Shown in pieces: positions 34,336 through 45,670 of a stretch of 64,000 nucleotides of DNA. The notes under the pieces were generated by a model, which worked only from the letters and a program-made list of their open reading frames with translations, was not told where the DNA came from and made no database searches. The translations under genes and the position numbers were made by a program. Numbering within the stretch: position 1 is the stretch's first letter; each line of letters begins with the position of its first letter. Where the stretch lies: contig JASANH010000793.1 of assembly GCA_030248295.1 (NCBI GenBank), forward strand, positions 62,001 through 126,000, read 5' to 3'. This stretch comes from Mesodorylaimus sp. YZB2_4. Lineage: Eukaryota > Nematoda > Enoplea > Dorylaimida > Dorylaimidae.

Positions 34336-34759
34336 AAATTTCGACTCAACGGCTGGCGATGCTTCCTTATGCGATTGGTCCTTGCTCAATGCGATTGTGC
34401 TAATTCCCTCACGACCATGCGCTTGTTGCGACTTGAGAAGGGACTATGTGGCTCCCCGAGTAGAGCTGAGGGATGGCTCAAACGAGTGGTCAAGGCCTTT
34501 CCTGTGAGCCTTTGGGCTGTATGCTATTCTGACAATGAGTCGCCATACTAGGCAGGGGAAAACCCAGCACTATCACACTCCAAGTAAGGGGGACTTACGC
34601 AGCTGGGCACTAACAATATTTTTTTAATTTTCTGAACTGCTTTATCATAAAGTTATTCTATTCATGAAAGGGACGTGCCAATATCTTCTCACCGGTGTCA
34701 TTTTGGAAAGGTATCGTCCTAATTTTCATCCCTGAATACATAAAACGTTTCATTAATTA

Positions 34760-36676
34760 ATGCTGCGCTTTCAGAAAATATTTAATTTTAGCAGCGTAAA
34801 CTACGCAAATAGGCAAAAATCGTTTTCACTAATGACCTGCAAAATGCAAAGCCACGCGGTGGAGTTGACTCTTCAAATATTAGGATTCGGACAACTGCCG
34901 TTGGATACAGTATATCAGTACACTCTGTCAAATACTGCAGCCATGGCGACTTCCATTTTTAAAAATCTATTTAAGAATACATCACAGCTATGGTGTACAA
35001 ATATATTTGGAAAAATTTATAATCGTGTGCAGTTACTGAAAACAATTTTAGCATTTTTGCCTCATTTCCACATAATTATTTTATGGATAATAGGAATCAC
35101 AGTTTTTGCTGGTTTGACATTGAAAGATGTTCTCCCTCTAATTGATAAATATTACCACAACAATGAAAATGTTGAGATGCAGGTGCGAGCTCGAAATCAA
35201 ACCATTAAACCACCTGGTTTAGTTTTTTGTATTCCGAGATTTTCATCCATAAAATATATCGATCCAACAGTAAATTTGAATTCGACCGGGGAAATACTCA
35301 AGGAAACAGTTTCAACAATTTCGAAATTGGCTGAGGAAGTTTTAGACATAAATGAGGAAAATTTAACCCAATATTATAATAATAACACCAAATTCGATAT
35401 ATACATCGGTGTTCGAATTTTTAAAAAGTTCGCGCAAATTAACTCAAACGGTTTACTCGAACTTTCGAGACAAGGAAATATTTCACAGAATCGATTGATT
35501 TCAGATTCTGTGTGGAGCTTGTTTTCTATGCTAGGAACTTTCTACAGAGAAAAAAAAATATTACCCCTCCATGATTTTGTTGGCTTGAACAAACTTTTGT
35601 CTGACAAAAATGAAATTGAATGGTTATATTTTACTATTCTCGATTTCATATGCAACTTCACTCGATTCGGTCCAGACAATGATTATGGTTCGTGTATGAA
35701 AATATTGTCTCAACTGCCTTCGCATTCCTTTGGCGTACCATTTTGTTTCCAACTACCAGTCACTGATCGTGGCTTAAGTCTTACTGTTGATGCTTATAAT
35801 GGCCCAAAAAATAAAAGCATCCTACCTCTTTTCCAATGGATTAATTATTTTTCTGTATTCTCTGGCACTGGTTTGCTAAGCTGGCCTTTAGGCAATACTA
35901 CAACTGATGACACTTTAGTTATATCTGATTCTGGTCCGAAATTCGATCAGTCAAAAGAAATATTACATTTAAAATATTCTTTACTTTCAGTTGTTCGAGG
36001 GAAACCGAACGAATATTGTTACAGCCAGAGCACAGTCGATGACTGTGTTAGTGATTGTGTTATTTGGCATGTGGTGGAATTTTGTCAATGCGTCCCATTC
36101 CCGTTCAGGAAATCTATCACTTTCAAATATAGCGAGAAGTTACCTTATTGCAATAATTACCTGTTCCGTAATAATTGCTTGAATTTCACAAAAGCGGATG
36201 AAATTTGCAATGTAAAAAATTGCAGTAATCCGTGCGAATTCCGCACTTATCAGTGGCATATAACGAGTCAAGTTACTTATGGTGTCCCGCATAGAAAATT
36301 TATTTTAAATCTCATTCCAATCACATCTCCTTATATTGAATTTAATTCTACAATCAAGCAAACACGAGAACAATTCATATCAAATATTGCAGCCATATTT
36401 GGCTTGTATATGGGTGTTAGTGGATTAACTTTAGTTGCTTTCTTGGCTGATGTTCTCACTTTATTCAAAAAAAGGAAATCAAAAAAGCAGGTTCAATTAA
36501 ATCAAAGCGTCACTGAATTTTCTTCAGAGGGAAAACGAAAGCAATCGTGTCATGAAGGGGTCAGTTTGGGTATTGATCGAGAATGTGTGACCATAGAGAG
36601 GTTGGAACAACGACTAAGAAATATAGAAAGAATGATGGAAAGTATGAACAACATTTTCAAACAACGGCTGGCATGA
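34760..36676 (+). CDS. DEG/ENaC-family ion channel subunit (intronless)
   Basis: A 638-codon single-exon frame. ATGs at residues 25, 29 and 62 could also start the protein. Topology is that of an amiloride-sensitive sodium channel: TM1 about 102-125, a large extracellular loop with a Cys-rich region (CVSDCVIWHVVEFCQCVPFPF, then paired Cys before YQW), and TM2 540-569. TM2 contains the selectivity-filter tripeptide GVS (552-554) within FGLYMGVSGLTLV. The Glu that normally follows (as in GxSxLTxxE) is Ala560 here. The usual His-Gly gating motif before TM1 is not evident. A basic tail ends in a likely coiled coil (611-637). The gene is clearly more AT-rich than its flanks. An AATAAA lies 91 bases after the stop. 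Confidence 0.88.
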   Translation: MLRFQKIFNFSSVNYANRQKSFSLMTCKMQSHAVELTLQILGFGQLPLDTVYQYTLSNTAAMATSIFKNLFKNTSQLWCTNIFGKIYNRVQLLKTILAFLPHFHIIILWIIGITVFAGLTLKDVLPLIDKYYHNNENVEMQVRARNQTIKPPGLVFCIPRFSSIKYIDPTVNLNSTGEILKETVSTISKLAEEVLDINEENLTQYYNNNTKFDIYIGVRIFKKFAQINSNGLLELSRQGNISQNRLISDSVWSLFSMLGTFYREKKILPLHDFVGLNKLLSDKNEIEWLYFTILDFICNFTRFGPDNDYGSCMKILSQLPSHSFGVPFCFQLPVTDRGLSLTVDAYNGPKNKSILPLFQWINYFSVFSGTGLLSWPLGNTTTDDTLVISDSGPKFDQSKEILHLKYSLLSVVRGKPNEYCYSQSTVDDCVSDCVIWHVVEFCQCVPFPFRKSITFKYSEKLPYCNNYLFRNNCLNFTKADEICNVKNCSNPCEFRTYQWHITSQVTYGVPHRKFILNLIPITSPYIEFNSTIKQTREQFISNIAAIFGLYMGVSGLTLVAFLADVLTLFKKRKSKKQVQLNQSVTEFSSEGKRKQSCHEGVSLGIDRECVTIERLEQRLRNIERMMESMNNIFKQRLA

Positions 36677-36766
36677 AAATGACCATGTGAAAAATCAAAT
36701 GATGATCTACGCGTGAAATTTTTAGCTTGGTGGCAATATTTGCCGCATCAGCGTTCGTGATTCAAA

Positions 36767-36772
36767 AATAAA
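36767..36772 (+). terminator. Polyadenylation signal AATAAA of the DEG/ENaC gene
   Basis: Canonical hexamer 91 bases past the stop codon at 36676. Confidence 0.6.
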
Positions 36773-36779
36773 ACAGTTG

Positions 36780-37255
36780 ATGAAATGAACTTGGGAAACC
36801 TGCCATTTGCGTCCACGCACACAAGTTGAAGGAACCTGATGAAGTCGATCCGAGAAACCCACAAACCGTAGACATCATTTCAATGACCTTAGCATAAAGC
36901 AGCAGAAAAAGAGGGACATTTTCTATGAAATAAATTTACACAGGGTTGTCGTATCTTTCTGATTGTAATTGCTATCAAATCTCAATAAACTAGGTCGCTA
37001 GACTGCAAGAGACACCTGACGTGAGTCCTGCACATCCTTGACAGGAGCGAAGAAAGTAGCAGGACCACAGCAGACAGTTCTACCAAAGAGAGGTAGCTTT
37101 TTAGGAGCACAGGCTCGAGTCAAGATATAAAGGATTCTCTTTTTTTGTTTTTTCTATATTTATTCCACTTTTAAACCAAGGAGCAAAGCCAATCGATTTC
37201 GACACTTCCATAACCTTCGAGCTTCAAAGTTTGCGCCGCTCAACTTTTTCGTCAT
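36780..37255. other. Intergenic, nothing recognised
   Basis: Short spacer between convergent genes with no gene or repeat seen. Confidence 0.4.
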
Positions 37256-37261
37256 TTCCGT

Positions 37262-37691
37262 TCATCCATTCGCCACGATCGGGTTTCTGGCTCTTAAAAA
37301 AATTACTTGGAAATTATAAAAAAGTTTGGAAATATTCTGAGAAAATGATGTACTTCCGAGTAAACGATACGGCAGCATGGCCATCACCACATCGCCCGTG
37401 CTGAAACGTGTCCTTCGTTGCTGATGTTGCGAAGAAGTTGGATAAGACAGACTCGGCTGGTAACCTTTCCAAAAGTTGCCCAATGTACGCTTGACATTTT
37501 CAAAGCTGGAAAAAAAAACTTTAGACAAATGTGATTCTTGGATTAGAAAACGTGGTCGCGAAATAGTATATCAAACGATAAACTGCGACCTACCTGTCAT
37601 CTTTTTCGTCATAGTGATTTTGGGCCAACGTGAGTGGCATTGAAATTAGAATTACGACAGCCAATATGAACATTTTCTGCGACGTGGACAT
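37262..37691 (-). CDS. Small secreted protein, possible neuropeptide-like precursor
   Basis: Two exons are inferred on the minus strand: 37691-37594 (98 nt, donor AG|GTAGGT) and 37505-37262 (acceptor after a long T tract, TTTCCAG). Phases agree, giving 113 aa. Exon 1 is almost entirely a signal peptide (MSTSQKMFILAVVILISMPL, cleavage near LAQ) followed by an acidic NHYDEKDD. The mature part has no Cys and has dibasic sites KR (38-39) and RR (63-64) that would release a 23-residue TLGNFWKGYQ... peptide. No known peptide family was recognised, and no C-terminal amidation Gly precedes the dibasic sites, so the neuropeptide reading is speculative. A plus-strand duplicate of exon 1 at 38,762 shows the same exon length and donor, which supports the exon model. 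Confidence 0.55.
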
Positions 37692-37809
37692 GCTTCCTCT
37701 GACGATGAAAAGTCTTTGCTTCTCGTCTACTCTTGTCGTCTGGTCACAGCGAAAGAGACCTTTGTGCGGCGACGTAATTTTAACTCGGATCGAGGCAATA
37801 AATGTCAAG

Positions 37810-38760
37810 AAAGTGGGAGGGTTTAATCACTGAACATGAAGGAGAGCACAAGTGTCACGACATTTAATCGGTTGGATATTTCCGATTTTCACGCTTTCAC
37901 CTTGTCAGTTCCGTTTGCCCACTCTTACCGCCCACACTGGTTCAATTATCGCCCTGTTCGATTTCAGGCCCGCAGAGTCAGTCAATATTTCCTAGGTCCT
38001 GTAGCAGACAAAAGAAGAAAAACATGGCGCAAATTCAGTTCAGTCTGGCTGATACCAAGCATACGGACCTGTCTTTTTCTGAGTGCTGAAAGGCTTATAA
38101 TGACAACAAGCAGCGAAAAGTCATTGACTTTGGAGACAGGAATTGATGGGTGACATCGAAATCGCTTAAAAGGACGATTTGATGTTTTTCTCAAACATAA
38201 ACCCTGAGGTGGAAATAGTGTTAGCGTTTACCCGAGAGCCCAAGGTCTCCAAGGGGAAAACCCCCTCAACGAAGCGCCCTATGTAAAGTTTAACTTCAAA
38301 AGAAATCATCGCATTTCTGTAAGTTGAGATCATTTGAATTCCCGCCATGCCAGTAATAGGTTCCCTCGGGTTGTCATATAATTTTGCAGGCGGTTTTTAT
38401 TTCAAGCTAGGGAGGGTATACTAGCAGGGGAGAAATATGCGGCAGATTCTGGTATGCAAGCTGTTTCTGGAAACTCTAGTTTTACAGGTATTCCCGAAAT
38501 AAGGGACACGCTCGTGAAGTGCATGGAATTTACATAATGAGCACGTTGTTTTCACTTCTTTGCTCTCTTCTTGCTCGTCTGTAATTTTATGGCAGGCTGC
38601 TCATGAAGGATCTCACAAAGGCTGTCGCTGGCCTTAGGCACCCTTCTAACCTTGCATACTATCATGGAGAGCACAGTACAGTATATTGGGCTGGGGTGGG
38701 GGGTTATACTTTATTGTACCCGTATACGCACATATTTCCCAGGAAAGAACTAAACAGCAG
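37810..38760. other. Spacer between the inverted signal-peptide exons
   Basis: No supported gene. It contains the shared or divergent upstream region of the two inverted exon copies. Confidence 0.4.
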
Positions 38761-38761
38761 C

Positions 38762-38859
38762 ATGTCCACGTCGCAGAAAATGTTCATATTGGCTGTCGTA
38801 ATTCTAATTTGAATGCCATTCACTGCGGCCCAAACTAACTATGACGAAAAGGATGACAG
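38762..38859 (+). pseudogene. Inverted duplicate of the secreted-protein exon 1, with a stop
   Basis: Same length (98 nt) and same start (MSTSQKMFILAVVILI) as exon 1 at 37691-37594. It then has TGA at 38810-38812 where the other copy reads TCA (Ser), followed by the conserved NYDEKDD region and a donor AG|GTACGT. No matching second exon was found downstream. It is a dead duplicate unless the frame starts elsewhere. Confidence 0.85.
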
Positions 38860-38864
38860 GTACG

Positions 38865-39755
38865 TCAGACTTGCATTCTCTTAGTGGTCAGAAGACGTAC
38901 ATGTACAAATAAGGTTGTGGGTGGGGTGGTTGGTAATTTATGATCACAGAGGACTGTCAAATAATCCTTCATGTCCTTTTTGACAGTGATATTCACGTTG
39001 CAAAAGCGCTCTCCCCAGTTGTGTTCTATCAGTAATGACCAGCAGTTGGGTGCTATTTTTCGTTTGCCTGCTGCTATTGCAAACACCATCGGCTTAGAAT
39101 TTCGGCCCCACTCCCCGTTGGCCCCAGAGAATATGTGCGAGGACCAGGATTAACTGGACTCTGACAAAGAAACATTTTCAAAGTTTTTGGTGTCGCACTA
39201 ACATCCCCCAATTCTTAAAAAATAAACAAAAGGTCACATTGCGGTCGATTATTTGGGACATCCGCCGAATAAACGACCCTTTTTCGAGTAACTTTGACAC
39301 CGAATTGTGACACAGGAGCGCATCTGAACTCGAGGCCTACATTCCGTCGATCTTGATCAGAATCTCGGGCATTGTTTTCGCAGGTGGGACACAAGTGCCT
39401 CGTCTTCACATTTGGTCGAAGTGTAAAAAAAGTTTGTTCTTCAGTCGACCTGCGCCTTTACTGAAGGGCAACATGGGCAAGTGGTGAACGAAGGAAGAAT
39501 GATTGAAGATGAACTGGAAGTCAGTTTAGAAAAGTAAACTAGGTAATAAGGTTCATTTCTCGCAGTGGGAGCTTCGACGCGCGCTCATCCATAAAATCGG
39601 CCACTGGTACAAATACGGAAATGGTACCAGTCACTTCGTCCTTTGCAACCGAGATATTATTAAAAACTCGGGTGCTCCCTCTTCGAATCGAATCAGTCGA
39701 CGTTTGCTACCCGCGTCGACGAGTTGTGCGTCAATTTCGTATTTCTAATTTTTGT
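38865..39755. other. Intergenic, nothing recognised
   Basis: No coding exon. The last few hundred bases presumably contain the promoter of the gene starting at 39,761. Confidence 0.4.
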
Positions 39756-39760
39756 CAAAT

Positions 39761-42700
39761 ATGGAATCTTTAATGAATAAATTAATGATTCTACGGAATG
39801 AAAATGATACGAAAACCGAAGCTGTGTGCAAAGCAAGAGGACGAGCTTTGGCCACTGTCGGCCTCATTCTAGGCACAGTTGCGGCCTGCATAGTTGGCTA
39901 TGTCATATTCTCATCAATCTCATCCTCGAACACGCGTGATCAGGGCATCGATTTGAGCAAAATGATTAAACCTGATTTATATATTTGTTCGGGCCAACAA
40001 GAGCAGCCGACCGTCGAGGCATTGAAACGTGCAAAACGTCAACGAATCGGGACATCTAGCAGTGGCACAGCGACTTTGATCAAACGCATCCCTCGACCGT
40101 TGTCCCTGCCACCACCGGCTCCGATCAGTTTGAACTACAGCTACAATCCGCCACTGTACCACGATGCAGGCGCCCGCTGCGCCTGGGGCCACTTGACCAA
40201 TAAACGAGTGCCGCATCTGGAAGAAATCGGTGTGGCCTACGACTTCCAACAATTGGAGGCTCGTTCGTGCGATGATCCGGAAGAATGCAAAAGCTTGTGT
40301 TTGCGAATGCACAAAACTGATGATCCATATTTGTGCAATTATTTCACTTGGCACAGGCAGAAGAAATTGGCCTTGTTCTACTTCTTGGAGCCAACCTTGA
40401 AATGGAATTTGACCGAGGATAACCGCGTCGAGACATATTTCTGGCAATGCAGAGGTAAGAGATATCGGAAACATCTCGAAACTAGGCTTTAAAAAAATGT
40501 CTGGATCCGTTTCAGTTTGCGTTTCTATTTTCAGAGACCCAATGCGCGTGGTGGTGGAGGCCGCACCGTGTGTTTACCCATTTGTCCGACTTGACTTCAA
40601 CTCAATTAAAAAGGGCACCTGGATTGCTGGCCGTGACCCAATGCGCCGACTTTGCCAGTTGTCAGTTCTCGTGCGAAACCAGGCCATCGTTCAAGGAGTT
40701 ATCTCTCGCACAACAGGTGCCTCAGAGTGCTGAACCAGATGATCCTTCGGTAAGTTGGCATTAAAAAGCTAGTCATTGTCGATTCTGCATGCGAGTCGCA
40801 ATATACAGCAAGAGATTTCTAAATTGTTCCTTACAGCTTTCTGAATTTCTGTCATTTTGTTAGGCATTTCTGCTGCTCGCAGCAGGTGCAGTGAGACTGC
40901 TTCAGGTTTCGCTATCACCGCTTACTGGTCGCAAGTGCAGTTGGTTTTGTGACAGAGTGTTATGACGGCGTGACTACTCACACTGTGCCTATCAGCGCTC
41001 TTAAAATTACACTTTGAGAGGCTACGGATAAAGCGGAGACATTTGTCAGAAATTGTATATTTCGGAATAACTTTAGAAAAACTGGCATTGTAAAAGCTAC
41101 GCCAGCCGATCGGAAAGGAGGAAAAACGGAAATTTTTTACGAGGTTAACTCCGACTAGAATGTGTCTGGTACTGTGTGACCATCAAACCGGCACACTGCG
41201 TAGGAAGCTCAAAAAATTTGTAGCTAAAAAGTATGGCATTGACTTATTTTAATTTTTAAATGTACTCAGGCTGCAATTTTTCGAGCTCCTCTCGTACGCA
41301 GAAATGTTTCTGAGTAACTTGAAAAAACAAATTTGTGAAATCCTTTGCTCGCCCTACGACAGACTAGGGCTGACCAGGGCCCGGTTCCTGAATCGCGATT
41401 AACTTTAACTGGGCAGTTAAATCTAGCATCACTGGGCAGTCAATTTTAAATGGCGTTCCTGAGTCGCAGTTAAAGTTGACTGGAAAATTTAACCGGGTGA
41501 CTTGATCGCCCCAATCTAACCTACCTCGAGAGGTAGACTAACTAGCCGGTTATCCCATCTTTTGCACTGCGGCGCAGCTTTTAATGTAAAAACCATAATG
41601 ACTTCGCTTCCGCACATGCTGATCGTCCCTTATTTGGGATCAGGATAACTCGACCCTTACAGAAGCCCTGTCTTTAAAGTGATTGGGGACATTTTTAATG
41701 GCAGTGTCAAAATAGAGGGTTAGCCAAGTGGTTCATGCTGTTTCGTTAGCTATATGTCGCAAGCTGAATAAGTTTGTCAAGTTGTCAAAAGAAAAAAAAG
41801 GCAAATTACAAAAGGATTCTTTGATATTTGGAATGTTCCTTGCGTTATTGGCGCCATATATTGCTCGCATAAAGATTTTGGCATCAGGATACATCATGGT
41901 CATGGGCAGGGTGATCAAAGACACATGTACTTTAATCGCAAGCAACCACTCAATCATAGTTTGATTGGGGTATTAGCGATCATGAGGGCACTCGAGGCGG
42001 TTTGATAGCGCTTTTTAATGTTAATTTCCATCATCCATAATTTTAGGATTAGTATGAGTCACTCTTCTTTGACTTTTTTCACAGTCAAAATAAGCAGATT
42101 TCAAACAGATTGCCTTCTGATACAATTCTCAAAACAAATTGAAACTGAGGCAGTCTTATAGTACAGAAATATGAGTTGGCTAGGCACTTGACTGCCCAGT
42201 TAGTGATTTAGCGGGCCAGTTTGTTAACCGCCTGGTTAACTGAATTTCAGGAACGCCAGTTAAATCTGGCTTGACAGCCCAGTTAGTGAACTGCCCGGTT
42301 AAGGCAATTAATCAGCCAGCTAATCTTGACTGCCCGGTTAAAGTTAATCGCGATTCAGGAACCGGGCCCAGAGGATGGCTCAAGCCACAGGAACCAACCC
42401 ACACAGTCCACGGACACTTATTAATATCGTTTACTGTCCCACACCAATAAGGCCGTGTAGACTCACTCGGGGAGCAGCCGCACGTGCCGGCCGTCAAAGG
42501 GGTTCTGCCGGACCTGAGCCCGAAGTGCTCACAGAGCAAGTTCGGATCAGGAACTCAAGACTAGTTCTCTACCGATGCCTGCAATCAGACCAGTCACTCG
42601 ACCTCGACCTCGCTCTCGCTCTCGTGGTGGCCCTGACTTAGGAGAGGCGGACCGGTTTCCTGAACCAGTGCGCGAATAGGCCAGAGGGCATAGCACATGC

Positions 42701-44446
42701 CTAGTCCATGCCTATTACACTCGTTTGTCATACAATCAAACATTATGTCGTCAGAATCGTTCTCATTAAATTTAATAAGTTGATCAGCATACTTTTCCTC
42801 TGTGCACTCTTAACCTTGCTCTTATGCCTCCCGCAAAGCTCTAACCATAAATTCCAATTCTAGCTACTTATTACCAGTACATGAGCATATCCTCAGCCTA
42901 AGTCTGAGGGAAAAGCTAGACTGAAATTTCTTACCACAGCACGATAGCGACAGATTTTTAAATTGACTCGCAGAACATATAAGTCAGTGAGGTGAACTGT
43001 TCGCAGCATCAAAAATTTAATAATATTACGAGCGGCAGAATTCAGAGAAACAGTTTTTTATTCATTCCGGTGTCTATCCATCGCCAATATTGTCCCTGTA
43101 CGAACGAAAATTCCCAAAAGATTTTCCAGAAATGCATCTCGCATAAAACCTTTATTTTTCAGTGTTCCTACGTCGTCATGCCATCAAAGGGCACGAACAA
43201 TCGAGAAAGCTTCCTTTTCTCCATGCCACAAAGCGAATTGAAAAACGTGTCCTACCGTGGAAGTTCATACTACGACTCGTTCGAATTGATCTGCAAAAGT
43301 CCTGGTAAAGTGCATTTTTCATATGATAGGGTAGTATCAGAAGGTGCATTGACCAACTTGGAGAGGGACTGGAAATAACCGGACAAGTCTCACATTGCCA
43401 GGAAAGACCTTATTGTCTGGTCAGGCAAGCTCAGTATTCAAACATGAGACATCGCCATGACGAGTGACACCCAACCTCCAGGCGAGCCTCTGACTGTACA
43501 AGCCGATTCGCTTTCAGAACCAACACAATTCCCAACATTCGGCACAACCCCTGCCACAGTGGCAGCTGCTCAACCAGCTAACCCACCGCCCCCACCACCA
43601 CCACCTGCCCCAGCCCAGGAAGCCTCGCCAGGGAACACCACACAGAAGCGTCATTTGCAAAAACGTGAAGCGATCAACATTTTTGATGAAATCAAAATGC
43701 GTGAATGCCAACAAAAAGGTGAACAAATCGATTGTTCGCATTTGCGCATAATCGATCCAGCTCACCCATCCGAATGTGTCCAATTGAATTCCGAGTCAGT
43801 CAGTCAAGGTCCAGCTTCGATTACGTTGGAAACAAAAAATCCAATCTGGCTCATTTTACAACACCAAGCAAGTTTAGAAGAATTTGAAGAAAGCATTCAA
43901 TTGACACCAGGCCTGAAACACAAAATCGACATTGTGGCTCAGAAAATGGGCAATAGCGAATCCCAGTTGGACAGTGCACGTTGCGGGCCACCGCACCTCC
44001 GCCATCGTCGATGCACCACAACATGCACTGATCGTCTCGCTGTCGATGCGTGCGGGTGCACATTGACACCAGACGCTGATCCAGAATCGCCAGCCGCCCT
44101 CTTATCAGTTCCAATGTGCGATGAACAAAAAGTACGCGAATGCGTGCATCCTCGCATGGAACAAGCTACTGACTCATATTTCGAATGCATGAAAGATTGC
44201 AAAGTGGAATGTAATGCGCAAAAACCATTCACTATGACAAACAAGATTAGCACTTTGGCGGGAAAAGATATGATTCAAATGGATTTGTCCTTTTGGAATG
44301 CATTGTCTACTGGATCGATTAATAGTCGCCCAGTAACAGGTGATATGGACTCGCATCAATTTATATATATCTGGGTACCCATCATGATATTGGCAGTTTT
44401 ATTGGTCGCCTTCATCCTATTTTATTGTGCCAGACGTTTGATGTAA
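39761..44446 (+). CDS. Divergent DEG/ENaC superfamily membrane protein, four exons
   Basis: Inferred exons are 39761-40454, 40535-40749, 43163-43304 and 43482-44446, with matching phases (1, 0, 1) and consensus donors, giving 671 aa. TM1 is residues 29-50. A long extracellular region follows, with a furin-like KRAKRQR site and a Pro-rich stretch before PPLYHDAGARC. Near the C-terminus come the palm-like LTPGLKHKIDIVAQKM and a Cys pattern CTTTCTDRLAVDACGCTL, then MCDEQKVREC and CMKDCKVECNAQ, which match the DEG/ENaC cysteine-rich domain. TM2 (about 646-666) is IWVPIMILAVLLVAFILFY. It lacks the GxS selectivity filter, and the C-tail is only ARRLM. It may be a non-conducting or regulatory relative. 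Exon 4's acceptor (CCTCCAG) has a weak tract but restores the frame exactly. Confidence 0.7.
41349..42723 (-). repeat. Interspersed repeat, copy split by a transposon
   Basis: Positions 41,349-41,377 and 42,369-42,723 together match the reverse complement of the continuous copy at 20,256-20,645. Confidence 0.85.
41378..42368. mobile_element. Non-autonomous DNA transposon, 991 bp, 32-base perfect TIRs, CAG target duplication
   Basis: Both ends read GGCCCGGTTCCTGAATCGCG then ATTAACTTTAAC, identical for 32 bases. Subterminal repeats of the CTGGGCAGTTAAAT type follow inside each end. The flanks are CAG on both sides. The uninterrupted repeat at 20.6 kb has a single CAG there, so CAG is a 3-bp target-site duplication. 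Three-base duplication and GGC/GGG-starting ends recall PIF/Harbinger, but that group usually prefers TWA. No transposase frame is seen. Confidence 0.9.
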
Positions 44447-44459
44447 TCATTCTCTGATA

Positions 44460-44650
44460 ACATCAAAAACTGTTTCGATGTAATTATTTATTTTTGAAGG
44501 GAAAGTGGATTTTCTTGGTTTTTAATGGTGCCAGAATGAAGTGCCTGTTCTGCAGTGATTACGAGAAGGAAAGTTCGCAATGCCAAAATTCGCCATTCTA
44601 AAACGTTTTTAGTCTTCAGGTAGATGGAATTTTCACTTTGGAGTTGAAAT
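44460..44650. other. 3' flank of the divergent DEG/ENaC gene
   Basis: No canonical AATAAA found in the first 200 bases after the stop. Nothing else recognised. Confidence 0.35.
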
Positions 44651-44653
44651 TAG

Positions 44654-44977
44654 AGCACCCTGCCCGTTTCTCCATCACCAACCATTCCAGCCAGCCTTTC
44701 CTGTCTACATGCGCGCAAGCTAGTCGGTAATGGCCCCGATCAGACTCAAGTGTGTTCGCGTGATTGTGGAAGTGCGAGAAATCTATGCACACTTAGGTAT
44801 GATTGTGCTGGTGTGGAGTGCAGAAGACTACAAGTATGTCAAAACAAAACTATCCCAGCCCCCCCCCCCCCCTCCACTCCTTCATCCACAATCACACAAA
44901 CACCCCGAAGTGAAGCCCCAATTGTTTCACGCAGTATATGCTTCCAGTCAAAAACTCTTGGGATTTCCCTGCTGACA
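44654..44977 (+). CDS. Possible Cys-rich exon of unknown gene
   Basis: An open stretch of about 107 codons follows GAAATTAG. It contains eight Cys in a compact block (VCSRDCGSARNLCTLRYDCA, then GVECRRLQVCQ) followed by a Pro/Thr/Ser-rich spacer partly encoded by a poly-C run. There is no ATG at its start, and neighbouring exons were not found. The spacing resembles small extracellular Cys-rich modules but no family was recognised. It could equally be chance. Confidence 0.25.
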
Positions 44978-44979
44978 TA

Positions 44980-45665
44980 AAAGATGAAAATGTTGGCCAG
45001 GGGCAGATGTGCGTCACATAATGTAAATGTTTCTAGCTGTATTCGATCGATTTATGCAATCACGATCGCAGAACTGATCAGGGTAGAAGGGAGTAACACT
45101 GCAATAACCAATTTTTGCTCTTGCGGGCACAAGCCCAATCCTAACCTAGCTAGCTTCGCAGAATTTGCCCGCCAGCTTGGGTGGGCAGGAGTGGCAAGAC
45201 GCTCTACACTAAATTGTTCTACTCGTCATGACAAAACAAAACACGAGCTATGATCGTCACACTCGTGAGTATAAATTCAACATAAGCCAGGGCACCTGCT
45301 GCTGGCTCCATACTCTATGCACACTAGCACTGACACCTTATCAATGCACACGTTGCAAACTCGTTAGACTCGTACCTACCACGCAATCAAGCACACACAA
45401 AGCAAGCACACAGCAAAGATGGGCGTCAGGGAAATTTTAGGTAAGTTGTTAGTCACTTTCCCCTAACTTGGCATAGTAGCTAATAATGGCATCTAAGACC
45501 AGAACTGACTGAATAATCACACTAATCCTAATATCAGAAAAAAGGAAAACCCATCCCAAAAACCTGCGACAACCCTTTATAAAGAGACAGAAAATCCAGC
45601 ATTACGAGAATGATTTATGAATCGGCTCCTAACCATAACCCAAGTCTAACCTACGCACTCGTACA
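44980..45665. other. Intergenic, nothing recognised
   Basis: Spacer between convergent genes. No gene supported. Confidence 0.4.
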
Positions 45666-45670
45666 CTCCA

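Larger units (their letters stand above)
40750..43162 (+). other. Intron 2 of the divergent DEG/ENaC gene
   Basis: Donor CGGTAAGTTGG; acceptor TTTATTTTTCAG. Over half is transposon sequence: an interspersed repeat (41,349-42,723) split by a TIR element. Confidence 0.7.
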
